From contig NZ_JAQAGY010000006.1 of the NCBI RefSeq assembly GCF_027533645.1, positions 124,001 to 188,000 on the forward strand: 64,000 nucleotides of DNA. The letters run 5' to 3'. A program made the translations under genes and the position numbers. The stretch comes from Paenibacillus caseinilyticus. GTDB taxonomy: Bacteria; Bacillota; Bacilli; Paenibacillales; NBRC-103111. The notes under the pieces are model-generated. The model was not told the DNA's origin, made no database searches, and worked only from the letters and a program-made list of their open reading frames with translations. Numbering within the stretch: the stretch's first letter is position 1; every line of letters begins with the position of its first letter. Positions 30,051 through 39,515 of this stretch are shown here, one piece after another.

Positions 30051-30109
30051 TAAAATAAATTGAAGACCTGGGGATCTTCCCCGAATTTCATGCAATAAAG
30101 TTTATTTTA
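30051..30109. repeat. Nested AT-rich inverted repeat before the DUF4238 gene
   Basis: TAAAATAAA (30051-30059) and TTTATTTTA (30101-30109) flank an inner GGGGA-TCT-TCCCC hairpin (30070-30082). It lies in the 270-bp gap between two divergent genes and may be an operator or cruciform. Confidence 0.4.
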
Positions 30110-30159
30110 TATGCATGGACAAGCACAAATTACGGTGTTACATTAATCTCAAATCGAAA

Positions 30160-30206
30160 GTATCGGTCAAAAAACTTCGTGCGAAAGAAGCACCGATGCT
30201 TTTTTG
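30160..30206 (+). terminator. Terminator-like hairpin upstream of the DUF4238 gene
   Basis: AGTATCGGT pairs with ACCGATGCT around an inner CTTC/GAAG stem, followed by TTTTTTG. It precedes the gene at 30254 and could be a leader attenuator or the end of a short upstream transcript. Confidence 0.5.
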
Positions 30207-30253
30207 TTCGATGCGTGAAGAGTAAAAAACTACCTTTCGACTGGGTGAGAGAA

Positions 30254-31393
30254 ATGGCTGAAACAGTAAAAAACCAACATTATGTTCCTCAGTGTGTATT
30301 ATGTCATTTCTCTAATGACAAGCAAGTTTATGAGACATTAGTAGAAGGTAAGAAAATTTATAAAACGAATTATAACAGGTCAATGTCAGAACGTTATACT
30401 TATGAGCACCCGCTTCTTGAGCAAAATAAGTTAGAGAAATTTTTTGGCGATGTCGAGTCAGATTTTGCTCCCGCGATCAAAAAAATCGTTGAGATATTAG
30501 AAAATCAGGATGAAGACGAAGTAAATCAAATTCAAAATGTAAAGCAAACAATTGATTTATACCTTAGAGCTGTTATCATTTTTTATTACAGAAGTGGAGC
30601 TTTATTACATGAATTTTCCTTAGGTAATATGAGAGAGAAAGATTTAAGGATCGACTATCTCTTAGAAAAATTATCTAACGGCAGTTATATAAATGCTTTG
30701 GGAAAGACAATAAAAAAATACTATGAATTCACAATCATTAAAAGTGAAAATAATGAATTTTTACTTAGTGATCAGTATTTATCTACAGCTGCTTTGTCAA
30801 TAAAAAGTAGATTCCTTAATATAAGTAACCGCCATATAGGACTAAATGATGTATTTATTTTAATTCCTATATCATGTAAATACTATGCTGTTTATTACCA
30901 TGGAAAGAAACCAAACTATATTCAAAAAAATAAGATAAATGTACTTACTGAACATCAAGTGGACGAAATAAATAAAGTAATAATTAATAATTCTTATGTC
31001 AAATGTGTTGGATACTCTAAGGAGTCTCTTGAAAGAGTGCTTTTAACTTTTAAATCCCAATCGCCTGCATCCACCTATACTCAATACAAAAGTGGCGCAC
31101 TTGGGGGAGCAACTCTTAAAAAGGAAGTATTTTTTTATGAAAAAGATCAGATTGCTTGGGAAATGTTTACTGAGGGAACTTTCTTTGTGAATTTCAAAGA
31201 TCTAGAAAGAAATGATCCTTGTGGATGTAAGAGTGGTAAGAAATTAAAAAAATGCTGTATTGAACCATTTTCTATTATTAAAGGATTTTTGGGTACATTC
31301 TCTGACGAAAAAATACACGAAAAAATAAGACCACATCCAAAAGCTGTAACAGAATATAGCGTGACCGAATTCTTCAGTAAAGAGACAAGGTGA
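30254..31393 (+). CDS. DUF4238 protein with C-terminal SEC-C zinc motif (prophage cargo)
   Basis: A 379-residue protein. The N-terminus, NQHYVPQCVLCHFS, and the following charged helical region with KFFGDVESDF match DUF4238. The C-terminal region (about 318-335) contains DPCGCKSGKKLKKCC, a canonical SEC-C zinc-binding motif. Biochemical function is unknown. The gene is strongly AT-rich, faces against the phage late operon and has its own terminator, which is the usual layout of a prophage moron. A defence or host-modulating role is inference. The start at 30254 follows GGGTGAGAG; a longer frame to 30179 would begin inside a terminator-like hairpin. Confidence 0.75.
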   Translation: MAETVKNQHYVPQCVLCHFSNDKQVYETLVEGKKIYKTNYNRSMSERYTYEHPLLEQNKLEKFFGDVESDFAPAIKKIVEILENQDEDEVNQIQNVKQTIDLYLRAVIIFYYRSGALLHEFSLGNMREKDLRIDYLLEKLSNGSYINALGKTIKKYYEFTIIKSENNEFLLSDQYLSTAALSIKSRFLNISNRHIGLNDVFILIPISCKYYAVYYHGKKPNYIQKNKINVLTEHQVDEINKVIINNSYVKCVGYSKESLERVLLTFKSQSPASTYTQYKSGALGGATLKKEVFFYEKDQIAWEMFTEGTFFVNFKDLERNDPCGCKSGKKLKKCCIEPFSIIKGFLGTFSDEKIHEKIRPHPKAVTEYSVTEFFSKETR

Positions 31394-31410
31394 ATTTACC
31401 TTGTCTCTTT
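31379..31410 (+). terminator. Terminator overlapping the DUF4238 stop
   Basis: AAAGAGACAAGGT and ACCTTGTCTCTTT form a perfect 13-bp stem with a 6-nt loop. The stop codon TGA begins at the end of the left arm. The symmetric T/A flanks may also work from the other strand. Confidence 0.75.
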
Positions 31411-31536
31411 CAATTTTCAGATCGAATGCCAACGGAGTTGCATCTCTGTATTCTTGCTTTTTTACTCGCATTATTCACTCAAAAAGGTCCCTGATGCTCT
31501 TCACGATCGTACAATTCCTGTCCACCAATTACTTTT

Positions 31537-32181
31537 CTATTTGGCCCTGCGCCGCTCATCAATCAGAGTTTTGAGCGTAAGCCATTCTACAACATTAAGC
31601 TTTCTGTCACGCACCTGCTGGACCCAAGACCAATCAGTGATAATACCCTCGTTATACGCGTCTCCCACGTACTTGTCGAGCTCAGCCCATGCCCAATCCT
31701 TCAACTCTACAGGTTTCATAAATTCGTCTTCCTCCTCGATTTTATCGTATTGGTGCAATTCGTACGTTTCGATTATGCCAATCAACTTGCTCGCGTACTT
31801 CGGATCAGTCGCATAACCTGCATCTTGAAGAGCTTTGGCAGCCGCCTTATAGTCCAGCGCATTGCAGGCGGCGAGGAATCCGGCTCGTGAATAACGCCCA
31901 TTTTGTATGAGGAAATCTCCATGGTCGCGAACACTGACCTCCCAATTTTCATAGGCCCGGAAGCTATCCTGGACGATTACCTTTTGGCCATTGTAATACT
32001 CATGAGTCGTAAAAGTCTGCCCGCTGCCCTTGATTCCGAACAGATTGCAGCCGAGCCCTGCCTTACCATATCCACTCTCCAGGCAGGCTTGAGCGATCGT
32101 GATAGATGAAAGGACGCAGGTACGCTTCTGGTCCTTGACGGCCAGAGGCGCCAGCGTCTCAATGAAGGTCAGCTTATTCAT
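31537..32181 (-). CDS. Phage endolysin, glucosaminidase type
   Basis: A 214-residue lytic enzyme with an N-terminal glucosaminidase (GH73-like) domain over about residues 1-145. The likely catalytic glutamate is in ACLESGYGK, followed by NLFGIKG and the typical YATDPKYASKL near the end. The last 60 residues are a helical tail, perhaps wall-binding. It would cut glycan strands at lysis. It overlaps the holin gene by 4 bp and is the last gene of the late operon in this orientation. Confidence 0.9.
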   Translation of the reverse strand: MNKLTFIETLAPLAVKDQKRTCVLSSITIAQACLESGYGKAGLGCNLFGIKGSGQTFTTHEYYNGQKVIVQDSFRAYENWEVSVRDHGDFLIQNGRYSRAGFLAACNALDYKAAAKALQDAGYATDPKYASKLIGIIETYELHQYDKIEEEDEFMKPVELKDWAWAELDKYVGDAYNEGIITDWSWVQQVRDRKLNVVEWLTLKTLIDERRRAK

Positions 32182-32636
32182 TGCACGGCATCTCCTTTTT
32201 GCTTGAGCTGCTCGAGGAACTTTGTCAGGGAGCCGGGCAGAGGCACGCCGATCTTGCCAAGATTTTCGACCACGGAAAGCCCTTCGCGTCCGCCATAGAA
32301 GTACAAGGCCAACATGCGGAAGACGGGGTTTTCACCGCCAACCCATTGATCGCAGATTGCTGCAAGAGCGATGACTCCAATTACAACTCCCTTCCGGATA
32401 CCGCCCCAAAACATGACCTCGCTGTTAACCGACTTTGTTTTTACCGCGCCAAGGATGCCTGTAATGTAATCGGCGATCATGGCCACAACCAGGAACTGCA
32501 GGGCCTTGTCCCATCCGCCGAGGTAGTTGCTGCCCACAAAGCCTGCAGCGGCAACGACGCTGCCGTAACTAAACTCCTTCAGGTTATCTCCCAGTGCTGC
32601 CGTCGCAAACATCGTCGTCATATCCTTAATTGTCAT
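32178..32636 (-). CDS. Phage holin (toxin secretion/phage lysis family)
   Basis: A 152-residue membrane protein of the phage_holin_4 (TcdE/UtxA-like) family, with three or four hydrophobic segments including LQFLVVAMIADYITGILGA and GVVIGVIALAAI. It should open the membrane for the adjacent endolysin. The start at 32636 follows GAGAGGAG; an ATG at 32657 overlaps that site. Confidence 0.88.
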   Translation of the reverse strand: MTIKDMTTMFATAALGDNLKEFSYGSVVAAAGFVGSNYLGGWDKALQFLVVAMIADYITGILGAVKTKSVNSEVMFWGGIRKGVVIGVIALAAICDQWVGGENPVFRMLALYFYGGREGLSVVENLGKIGVPLPGSLTKFLEQLKQKGDAVQ

Positions 32637-32659
32637 GCTCTTTATCGCTCCTCTCATAA

Positions 32660-34384
32660 TTACAGCCGATCTACGATGGTCCGCGCCGCGCCGTAACCAT
32701 AGGTTGCGGACAGGGCGTAAGCATTGAGCTGCGCCGCTGCAGTCAGCGGCAGATCTCTTGTGGCATAGAAACGAACCCGCATGGTCGCTTGCGAGTAACC
32801 TGCAGGTACTTGGTAAACAGCTTGATAAAGCCCGCGCGCATCCAGGTCGCCGGTCGGGGCCAGATCCGGAAGATCGGCCAGCTTGTTCGGCGGAGTCTGA
32901 TCATCAAAAACAATGGCCTGCCCGTTAATGCCAGCGGTTGCGCTGTATGCCAAGGACAGGGTCACGGGGCCGCCGCGGACCGGTTTGGGCGTCGGGATCA
33001 CGTACTCCACCATGCGGAACGTTCCGCCGCCGGCAGCTGTCTGCAGCTGGTTGTGCTCCGCCAGAGTCTCCGGCCGGTGATACCGCTGTATCCCGTTGAT
33101 ATACCCACCGAACACTTTGCCATGCTGCATGCCTGCTGGAATCTTGATGTTGGCCCGATTGTCGATCTCGAGCATCTCAGGGATCAGAGAGACGCTGACG
33201 TCATCCCAGTTCGTGACCCGCACCGGATGTGTGGCATGCCGGGCCAAGGACGTTACCTGGTCATTGAGCTGGCCAAAGGCGGCATCCGTCTCCACTTCCA
33301 CCCGGCCGGTATAGGAACCGTTCTCCGAGAAAAGCCACCCTTTGATGCTGGCCGTATGAACCGTGTTGTTCTTCCAAGTCATTTTGATAGGTAGGCCACC
33401 CGGGTTATTGCCCTTATTCGGCCACATCAAGCCGACCACATAATTCGGCGTCATGAGCCCCGTACCGCGATCGCTGCTCCGCTCGACGCCAAAGGTGTTA
33501 TTGGCAAACCGGATGTCCTCATTGTTATCGAAGACCCGGATAAAGCAGCGATGCGAGTCGTTATAGGTCCCCTCCAAAGGTTTTCCGTCGGACTTTAGGA
33601 GAGATCCGCAGCGATTGAACAGCCCGCCGACGATGTTGATATGTTTATTTCCCTCTCTAAATTGAAAGGCCGGGCCAGCAATGCGGTCGTAAAAGCAATC
33701 CGTGAAAAGCTGGTGATCGCAGCCTGTAAGCTGGATCGCGTAAGCCGAGTCCGCCCATTCAACCCGACTGTGGGCAAAGACATTGGCCCGCGCATCGGAC
33801 AGTACAATCGGCGTCCCGCCCACAAAGGTGCATTCCTTGGCAATCGTGTCGATGATTCGGCCATATAGAGAAATGAACCCGTAATTGGTAAAATCGCAAC
33901 TGAAGAACCTAAAGTTATGGATCGCATATGGCAGGTCTGCCGGGGCATCCAGGACCCGCATGCCCTGGAATGAGCAGTTACGGAACCGATAGCTTCGCGG
34001 AGAGAACCCGCGTTCCGCCGTTGTCGCGGCGAGCGCTTTGAATCCTGTAAAGCAGATATGGTCGAATGAAGCCCTGTCCTGCTCGTTGCAGGATCCAAAG
34101 GTGTAATTGGAGCCGTTGCCCACCAGTACCGTCGAGGCTCCGTCAAATAGCAGTTCCTCGACAAATTTGTTGTTGTATTGCTTGTTGTTCGATACCCCTT
34201 CAAAGTACACATTGTTGATGCCGATCAGTTCGCCATCGATCCTCCAGCGGCCGCCAGGAACAAATATTTTAAGCCCCCGGTCCCGCGCCGCGGCCGTGGC
34301 CTTATTGAACGCCTCCGTGCAGTCTTCCTTGCCGCCTTCTACTGCGCCGAATTCTTTGACGCATACAACCTCTTGTGATGCCAT
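32660..34384 (-). CDS. Phage tail spike with parallel beta-helix (pectate-lyase-like)
   Basis: A 574-residue protein. Its N-terminus, VKEFGAVEGGKEDCTEAFNKA, is the typical opening of Pectate_lyase_3 / right-handed beta-helix proteins, which often depolymerise surface polysaccharide. Helix-like rungs follow to about residue 400, and the C-terminus looks beta-sandwich. No catalytic residues can be assigned. The start at 34384 follows AAGGAGCGAG. It lies between the giant fibre and the holin and probably contacts the host cell wall. Confidence 0.8.
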   Translation of the reverse strand: MASQEVVCVKEFGAVEGGKEDCTEAFNKATAAARDRGLKIFVPGGRWRIDGELIGINNVYFEGVSNNKQYNNKFVEELLFDGASTVLVGNGSNYTFGSCNEQDRASFDHICFTGFKALAATTAERGFSPRSYRFRNCSFQGMRVLDAPADLPYAIHNFRFFSCDFTNYGFISLYGRIIDTIAKECTFVGGTPIVLSDARANVFAHSRVEWADSAYAIQLTGCDHQLFTDCFYDRIAGPAFQFREGNKHINIVGGLFNRCGSLLKSDGKPLEGTYNDSHRCFIRVFDNNEDIRFANNTFGVERSSDRGTGLMTPNYVVGLMWPNKGNNPGGLPIKMTWKNNTVHTASIKGWLFSENGSYTGRVEVETDAAFGQLNDQVTSLARHATHPVRVTNWDDVSVSLIPEMLEIDNRANIKIPAGMQHGKVFGGYINGIQRYHRPETLAEHNQLQTAAGGGTFRMVEYVIPTPKPVRGGPVTLSLAYSATAGINGQAIVFDDQTPPNKLADLPDLAPTGDLDARGLYQAVYQVPAGYSQATMRVRFYATRDLPLTAAAQLNAYALSATYGYGAARTIVDRL

Positions 34385-34448
34385 TTCTCGACTCGCTCCT
34401 TGCCCATCGGGCATAAAATTAGCCCCGATCGGATCGAGGCCAGCATGT

Positions 34449-37400
34449 TTATGGACCAGTGTAAAGGAGAACATCGTCAAAGCGCGCTACTTGTTGTGCC
34501 GTACCAAAACCGTATTTCGTAGCCGTTTGGTGCGTCGTATTGGTGATGGTTTCAACCAAAACGTCGTTGTAGTAGACGGAGATGCTAGGTCCTACCAGTT
34601 CTACACGAACTACGCAGCCGTCTGCGGTGTTTGGTCCAGTGCCTGTGAACATCGGAGTATTGGCTCCGGCACCCGGGGCACCTTGGCGCAAGAACAGTCT
34701 AAGTCCCGCAGTATCCGAGTTCTCGGTAAACCAGTAGTTGTCTTTGTCCACGTAACGGAAGACATTCCGTCCGCCATTCGGCTTGTTCGTACCGCCTGGG
34801 TTCGGGAATTTGAGCTCGTATTTCCCATCCGAAACCCCACCATCAAAGACAGCAACGGAGTTGGCAACGGAGCTTGAGAAGTAGGCGCAGATAGAACCAG
34901 TTCCACCAACAGCTGCTGCACCAACAGGAACAGTCCATTGCTGACCGGTCTCAAGAGTCAGCGCCGCAAGGTTCGTCGCGCCCGAATTGGCATTAAAGTT
35001 GTGCTTGGCGATCTCCACTCTGCTGCCGCCTGCAGGTGCATCGTCTGTCCTTACGCTGAGAGCTGCAGACGCGGCGGAAGTGTATCCACCTCCATCCTTT
35101 GCTTTAATCGCGTAGGTGTAGTCTGTGGCAGGCTGTACGGTGCTGTCCGTGTACGCGAGAGTGCTGCTTGGAACTGTGGTGAGCAGCGTACCGTTCCGGT
35201 GAACCTCATACTGCGTGACGCCAACCCCGCCGGTATTATCCGATGTTACTGTCCAGTTGATCGTTACGCTGTTATGCGACTTGGAGCCGAGCGTTGGCGC
35301 GGCTGGAGTGTTCGGCGGTGTAGTGTCCCCCTGGGCGGCCGGATCCGTCGTCACGCTCAGATTATCCGAGATTGGCGAGTAGTTATTGGCCGCATCCCGG
35401 GCCTTGATCGCGTAAGTGTAAGCCGTATTGGGAGAGAGCCCGGTATCGATGAATGTGGTTGCAATGCCGAGCGTTGTCCGAAGCGTACCGTTTCGGAATA
35501 CCTGATAAGCATTGACGCCAGATCCGCCGGCATTATCCGCGACGGCTGTCCAGTTGATTACGACCTGCGTCGAAGTCTTGGATCCCAGAGTCGGTGTGGC
35601 CGGCTTGATTGGTGCCGTTGTATCGCCTGCAGGAGCAGTTGCCGGTACTTCGAGGGAATTAAAGAACCCGACTCCATTTTGCGCAATCTGCGTAGCTCCT
35701 GAAGGGCTAGGATGCACGCCGTCCTGCGTTTTCGGGATGATTTCGCTCTTCTTCCAAATTCCAAACAAATCCCAGATGTAACATCCGCGTGCTTCCGCGA
35801 TCTCCCGAGCGCGGTTGTTGTAGTCCATCAGCGAAAACCCCTTGAGGTTTTTGGTCGTGCTTGTGATCACTCCGGTCGGTGGGCCATTTCGCGGCAAGGA
35901 GATGGCCATGACGATTATGGCGCCTGGTGCGTTCGCCTCGACCCAATCGATCATCAGGTTGATTGAACCACTAAAGGTGGTGTTCAAACGGTCCGTGATA
36001 TCGCCGAGATCGATGTCCTTGTTATTATCGTTACCTCCGGAATACATGACGTACATCTTCGCGCCCTTTTTAAATGTGGCCCGCCGGCTAAGAATCGAAG
36101 TGTCGGTACCGGATCCGGTATGTGCCCAAGCTTCGCCCGGAAATCCGTGCACCGTGCTGTTCATTCCTGTCGCTTCGCTGAGCTGCGCGATGAATTTCTG
36201 CGCAGCTGTAAGCCCCTGTCCTGCCCAGATCGAGTTTCCGATCCAGACGACGTCCACGGCCAGCCACTTCTTTACGGCAGGTACGCTGCCGCCTCCGTTG
36301 CTAAATGGTCTCCATCTGCCGATGCCCATGTTTAGACCCGTCCTTTCGCTTGGCCCGGTCGTCTGAGCTGCAGTGACCCGGGCGCTCTGTCTGAATAAAC
36401 TGAAGCCGTAAGAGACATCAAAGAAGTTGATCCCTTCCGGCACGACAAAAGATCCGCGGAAATAGTAATCGTCCGCAGATTCTTCTGTCAATGTAATGTT
36501 GATCTTGGTTCCCGTGTTCGTCACGGCCTGCACCGCTGCTGTTTCAATGGCTTCCGGATTGCTGTTCAGCGGTGCCTTCAATCGGACAAATACAGCGGTC
36601 CCCGCTGGAGCCTGGCTGATCTCCGCGCCGAAAGAATTGACTACCTTGACCTCGATTTTGCTGGCATCCGCGTAGGCACGAGACTTGTTCCAGGGTCCGT
36701 TATGGCTGGTCCATCCCTCGGTATACTGAGGCGGAGCCGCAGGTGCAAACGGGTACGCAGACTCTTTTGGCGATCCTTCCAGGGAGCCTACAACCCACTT
36801 CAGATCACCAGCGCCGGTATCTTTGTACTGCACTGGCCAGCCGCGCTCGACGCCCGGAATTTCGGTCACAGCGCTGTAGGAGAATGCCACATTTAAGGGG
36901 TTGCGACCGAGGACCTGGTCATTGTGGGCAACCGCGATAGCAAGCATTCTTGCCTTTTGCTCCGGCGTACCTGCTACCCGGATTGCCGCGAGCGCGCAGC
37001 CTTGGAACCCGGCAATGTTACCTGGCTCGTTATAAACGATAAGGCCGCCCGTCCACTGATCGAGACCATCGCCGGCAGCTGGGTCTGCGTATTTTCGCAG
37101 GTCCCACATGTTATTCGACCGTTTGATCATCCTGTCGATCCATGCTGCGATCTTTGCCTTTGTCCCCGCCGGAGCCTTGTCCGGATGGACCTCCAGCAAA
37201 TAAGCGAGGGACGGGATGGTGATGTGCTCGCTCATCCGCTGGCCCTTGGTGTACCGCGGATCACTCAGGTCGACGCTGTTGACCAGCCATGCGGCGTTAT
37301 TAATGGCCGCATCAAGATACTGCTGGGGATTGGCCAGGCCGTCGCGCTGCGCAACCTCCCACATGAGGATGTTGGGCATGATCGCATATCCGGGTGGCTG

Positions 37401-38630
37401 GGCCCCCTTGATATCCCCAATGACTGACTGGGTCGCCAGCAGGTTGTTGTCCGTCGAGGTTCCTGCATCGTATTTCTGCATGTCCGCGCTGACTGTAGGG
37501 ACCGACCACTGAGAGACCGCCAGGTCACGGATCTGCTGATAAAACGCAGGGGTCACATACTGGCTGATTTCCGGATAAAGGTGCAGGAAAAAGGCGAGCT
37601 CGCCCTTGGTCATGGCGTGGAGCTGCTTGCCTTTGTTTACGACAAGGTCGTACATCTTGTAAGCATAGAATTTCATGAGCCACACGATATCCGGCTCGTT
37701 TTGGAGCCGCAGCTCCGCAAACTCGGTATCTGCGACTCGGTACACCCCTCGAGGCAGCCGCTCGTAATAGGCAGGGTTTGCGCAGTACAGGAAGTAAATG
37801 CTGCTCAGGGGAAAGTCGAAGTGATGCCCATCCCGCGTCAGGACGCTGTTCTCGCCAGGGCTCCAGATATCGGACCGCGACTGCACCATGAAGTCGAGCA
37901 TGATCTTGGCGGTCGTTCGCTGCATCAGGAACTTGGCAATCATGAAATTGTCCGATTTTACGCCGTTGCACTCCACATAGTAAAGAGTGCTGTGCAAGGC
38001 GAGTGGATCGAAACCAGTAAAGTCGGCCACCCCGCCGATTACGTTGCCGGGGAACAGCGGCGAGCCATCAGAGACTCGTTTTACAGTGAAAGGGGTGCCG
38101 TCCGGCACGTTTGTCACTGTCGCTCGCTTGGCTTCTCCGAGATCAAAACCAACCTGGTTCAGGATGACCTTGACCGTGGTGGTGTCCTGCCCAGCTGAGG
38201 CGGTCCCCGTGGGTTCGGCGGCTGCCGCCGTGAACACGAACCGCACCGATCCGGCCCGCGTGTTTGCCCCTGCGGTCTTGGCTGTCAACGTCACCGTGAT
38301 GCCGGCGCCCTGCTGGGCGGTAACCGTGGCGATCTTGTACCATCCGCCGCCATTGCTCGTCTGATCAGCTGTCCGCACCCAGTCACCGTAAGGGGTGGAT
38401 ATGATGTATTCCACCAGAGAGGCGCTCGCGGCCGAAATCGGAAACCAGACCTCGATATCGTAATTGCCCGTTTCAGGTGCATACTTGCTCCAGGTGGCCG
38501 TATTCCCGACTGTCTGTGTGTACTTGGTTTGCGTTCCGTTGTAAGAGGTTAGGGAGCTTGATGCAGTCCAAGCTCCCATTTCTGAATAGCCTGCCTCTCC
38601 AACGGAAATTATGACCGGTTCGGGCGGCAT
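34449..38630 (-). CDS. Giant multi-enzyme tail fibre: golvesin-like, glycosidase-like, SGNH hydrolase, two Fn3, C-terminal lectin-like domain
   Basis: A 1393-residue protein. Residues 5-133 resemble a golvesin/xanthan-lyase carbohydrate-binding domain (GYSEMGAWTASS). Residues 152-235 resemble the Ig-like domain of cellulases (ILNQVGFDLGEAKRATV). Residues 240-625 look like an (alpha/alpha) toroid with HNDQVLGRNPLNVAF, close to the GH9 end motif, but the usual DAGD is not seen. An Ig-like domain lies at 655-755. An SGNH hydrolase at 790-995 keeps IGNS, SGGND and DGVHPS. Two Fn3 repeats follow at 1003-1096 and 1101-1195, then a lectin-like end at 1204-1393. It probably digests and binds a surface polysaccharide. 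Confidence 0.85.
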   Translation of the reverse strand: MPPEPVIISVGEAGYSEMGAWTASSSLTSYNGTQTKYTQTVGNTATWSKYAPETGNYDIEVWFPISAASASLVEYIISTPYGDWVRTADQTSNGGGWYKIATVTAQQGAGITVTLTAKTAGANTRAGSVRFVFTAAAAEPTGTASAGQDTTTVKVILNQVGFDLGEAKRATVTNVPDGTPFTVKRVSDGSPLFPGNVIGGVADFTGFDPLALHSTLYYVECNGVKSDNFMIAKFLMQRTTAKIMLDFMVQSRSDIWSPGENSVLTRDGHHFDFPLSSIYFLYCANPAYYERLPRGVYRVADTEFAELRLQNEPDIVWLMKFYAYKMYDLVVNKGKQLHAMTKGELAFFLHLYPEISQYVTPAFYQQIRDLAVSQWSVPTVSADMQKYDAGTSTDNNLLATQSVIGDIKGAQPPGYAIMPNILMWEVAQRDGLANPQQYLDAAINNAAWLVNSVDLSDPRYTKGQRMSEHITIPSLAYLLEVHPDKAPAGTKAKIAAWIDRMIKRSNNMWDLRKYADPAAGDGLDQWTGGLIVYNEPGNIAGFQGCALAAIRVAGTPEQKARMLAIAVAHNDQVLGRNPLNVAFSYSAVTEIPGVERGWPVQYKDTGAGDLKWVVGSLEGSPKESAYPFAPAAPPQYTEGWTSHNGPWNKSRAYADASKIEVKVVNSFGAEISQAPAGTAVFVRLKAPLNSNPEAIETAAVQAVTNTGTKINITLTEESADDYYFRGSFVVPEGINFFDVSYGFSLFRQSARVTAAQTTGPSERTGLNMGIGRWRPFSNGGGSVPAVKKWLAVDVVWIGNSIWAGQGLTAAQKFIAQLSEATGMNSTVHGFPGEAWAHTGSGTDTSILSRRATFKKGAKMYVMYSGGNDNNKDIDLGDITDRLNTTFSGSINLMIDWVEANAPGAIIVMAISLPRNGPPTGVITSTTKNLKGFSLMDYNNRAREIAEARGCYIWDLFGIWKKSEIIPKTQDGVHPSPSGATQIAQNGVGFFNSLEVPATAPAGDTTAPIKPATPTLGSKTSTQVVINWTAVADNAGGSGVNAYQVFRNGTLRTTLGIATTFIDTGLSPNTAYTYAIKARDAANNYSPISDNLSVTTDPAAQGDTTPPNTPAAPTLGSKSHNSVTINWTVTSDNTGGVGVTQYEVHRNGTLLTTVPSSTLAYTDSTVQPATDYTYAIKAKDGGGYTSAASAALSVRTDDAPAGGSRVEIAKHNFNANSGATNLAALTLETGQQWTVPVGAAAVGGTGSICAYFSSSVANSVAVFDGGVSDGKYELKFPNPGGTNKPNGGRNVFRYVDKDNYWFTENSDTAGLRLFLRQGAPGAGANTPMFTGTGPNTADGCVVRVELVGPSISVYYNDVLVETITNTTHQTATKYGFGTAQQVARFDDVLLYTGP

Positions 38631-38663
38631 GATGACAGCAGCCCCCTTTCTGCTTTACTGGGC

Positions 38664-38951
38664 TTAGCCTGTGGTAAACGACACGCCTTCGCCGGCCACG
38701 GAGGCGTCGATATAAAACTCGCTTGCATTGTTTACCACAAAGGTGAGCCCGTCCCTTTGTAAGAACTCAGCGCCGAAGACGGTCGAGCTGACCGTGCTGT
38801 CTCCTACAAAAATAGAGCCCGTATTGCTTCGAAGGGCAATGATGGTGATCTCTTTGCAGGGGATATCCGGCAGCTGCACTCGGGTGCCCGGAGTTTGAAC
38901 CTTTACGACGTTGGACTTGAAATTTGATGAGTACAACAGATTTCTGCTCAC
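38664..38951 (-). CDS. Small phage tail protein (95 aa), unknown
   Basis: A 95-residue protein, mostly beta, beginning MSRNLLYSSNFKSNVVKV and ending GEGVSFTTG. Proteins of this size and composition often sit beside tail fibres, but I cannot name the family. It is co-directional and closely spaced with both neighbours. Confidence 0.7.
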   Translation of the reverse strand: MSRNLLYSSNFKSNVVKVQTPGTRVQLPDIPCKEITIIALRSNTGSIFVGDSTVSSTVFGAEFLQRDGLTFVVNNASEFYIDASVAGEGVSFTTG

Positions 38952-39007
38952 AGTGTCATCCTCTTTTCTTTTGGTGTGATGGGGATATATAAAAGGAGCC
39001 GGTCCGC

Positions 39008-39211
39008 TTAAGCGGAGGGCTCCTCGATTTTTTCATATGGGATATCCGACCTTGAGGAAGCGACGTGCTTTCGTACCGCTTCTCGATCTTCCGCCTGGAG
39101 GGCACTGTACCTGGTATCCATGATGGTCTTCAGGTCCGCTGCCTCCATGTCATTGAACCTTGTGATGCAGGCATTACCTATGATACGGATCTTGTAGTCC
39201 TCCATGGGCAT
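39008..39211 (-). CDS. Small tail-region protein (67 aa), unknown
   Basis: A 67-residue charged protein beginning MPMEDYKIRIIGN. GGAGGTG lies six bases before the ATG at 39211, and the stop of the upstream gene (39213) abuts it, implying coupling. In PBSX-like phages small XkdX-type proteins lie here, but the sequence does not allow a firm assignment. Confidence 0.65.
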   Translation of the reverse strand: MPMEDYKIRIIGNACITRFNDMEAADLKTIMDTRYSALQAEDREAVRKHVASSRSDIPYEKIEEPSA

Positions 39212-39212
39212 A

Positions 39213-39515
39213 TCACGCACCTCCATTTGCAAAGTAATCAGCGAGTCCCTTTTCGAGGTCAGCGAGACGCTGATCCCGGAGCTGCTCGGCGGATTTAGGG
39301 AGCTGTTCGCTAAGATCGTCAAGCTTGGTGGGATCAACCCTATTACCAGCCTTCACTTCCACAGCATCATCGACGACGATGACGCCCGCGGCCTGCATGT
39401 CAATCCCCTTCAGCTGATGGTCCTGTCCTATTACGTTGCCGTCTGCAACCGATGTTACGTCTTTGACTACGTCGAGCACATACCCGTCAATTTTTCTATA
39501 TACAATGGCAATCAT
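39213..39515 (-). CDS. Tail-fibre-adjacent protein (100 aa), XkdW-position
   Basis: A 100-residue protein with an N-terminal beta segment (MIAIVYRKIDGYVLDVV) and a charged helical C-terminus. It overlaps the upstream fibre gene by 4 bp. Its position matches xkdW of PBSX-type phages; function unknown. Confidence 0.65.
   Translation of the reverse strand: MIAIVYRKIDGYVLDVVKDVTSVADGNVIGQDHQLKGIDMQAAGVIVVDDAVEVKAGNRVDPTKLDDLSEQLPKSAEQLRDQRLADLEKGLADYFANGGA

Noticed and set aside
30179-30253. N-terminal extension of the DUF4238 gene
   Set aside because: It covers a terminator-like hairpin and lacks a ribosome site; the ATG at 30254 has one and matches the family start.
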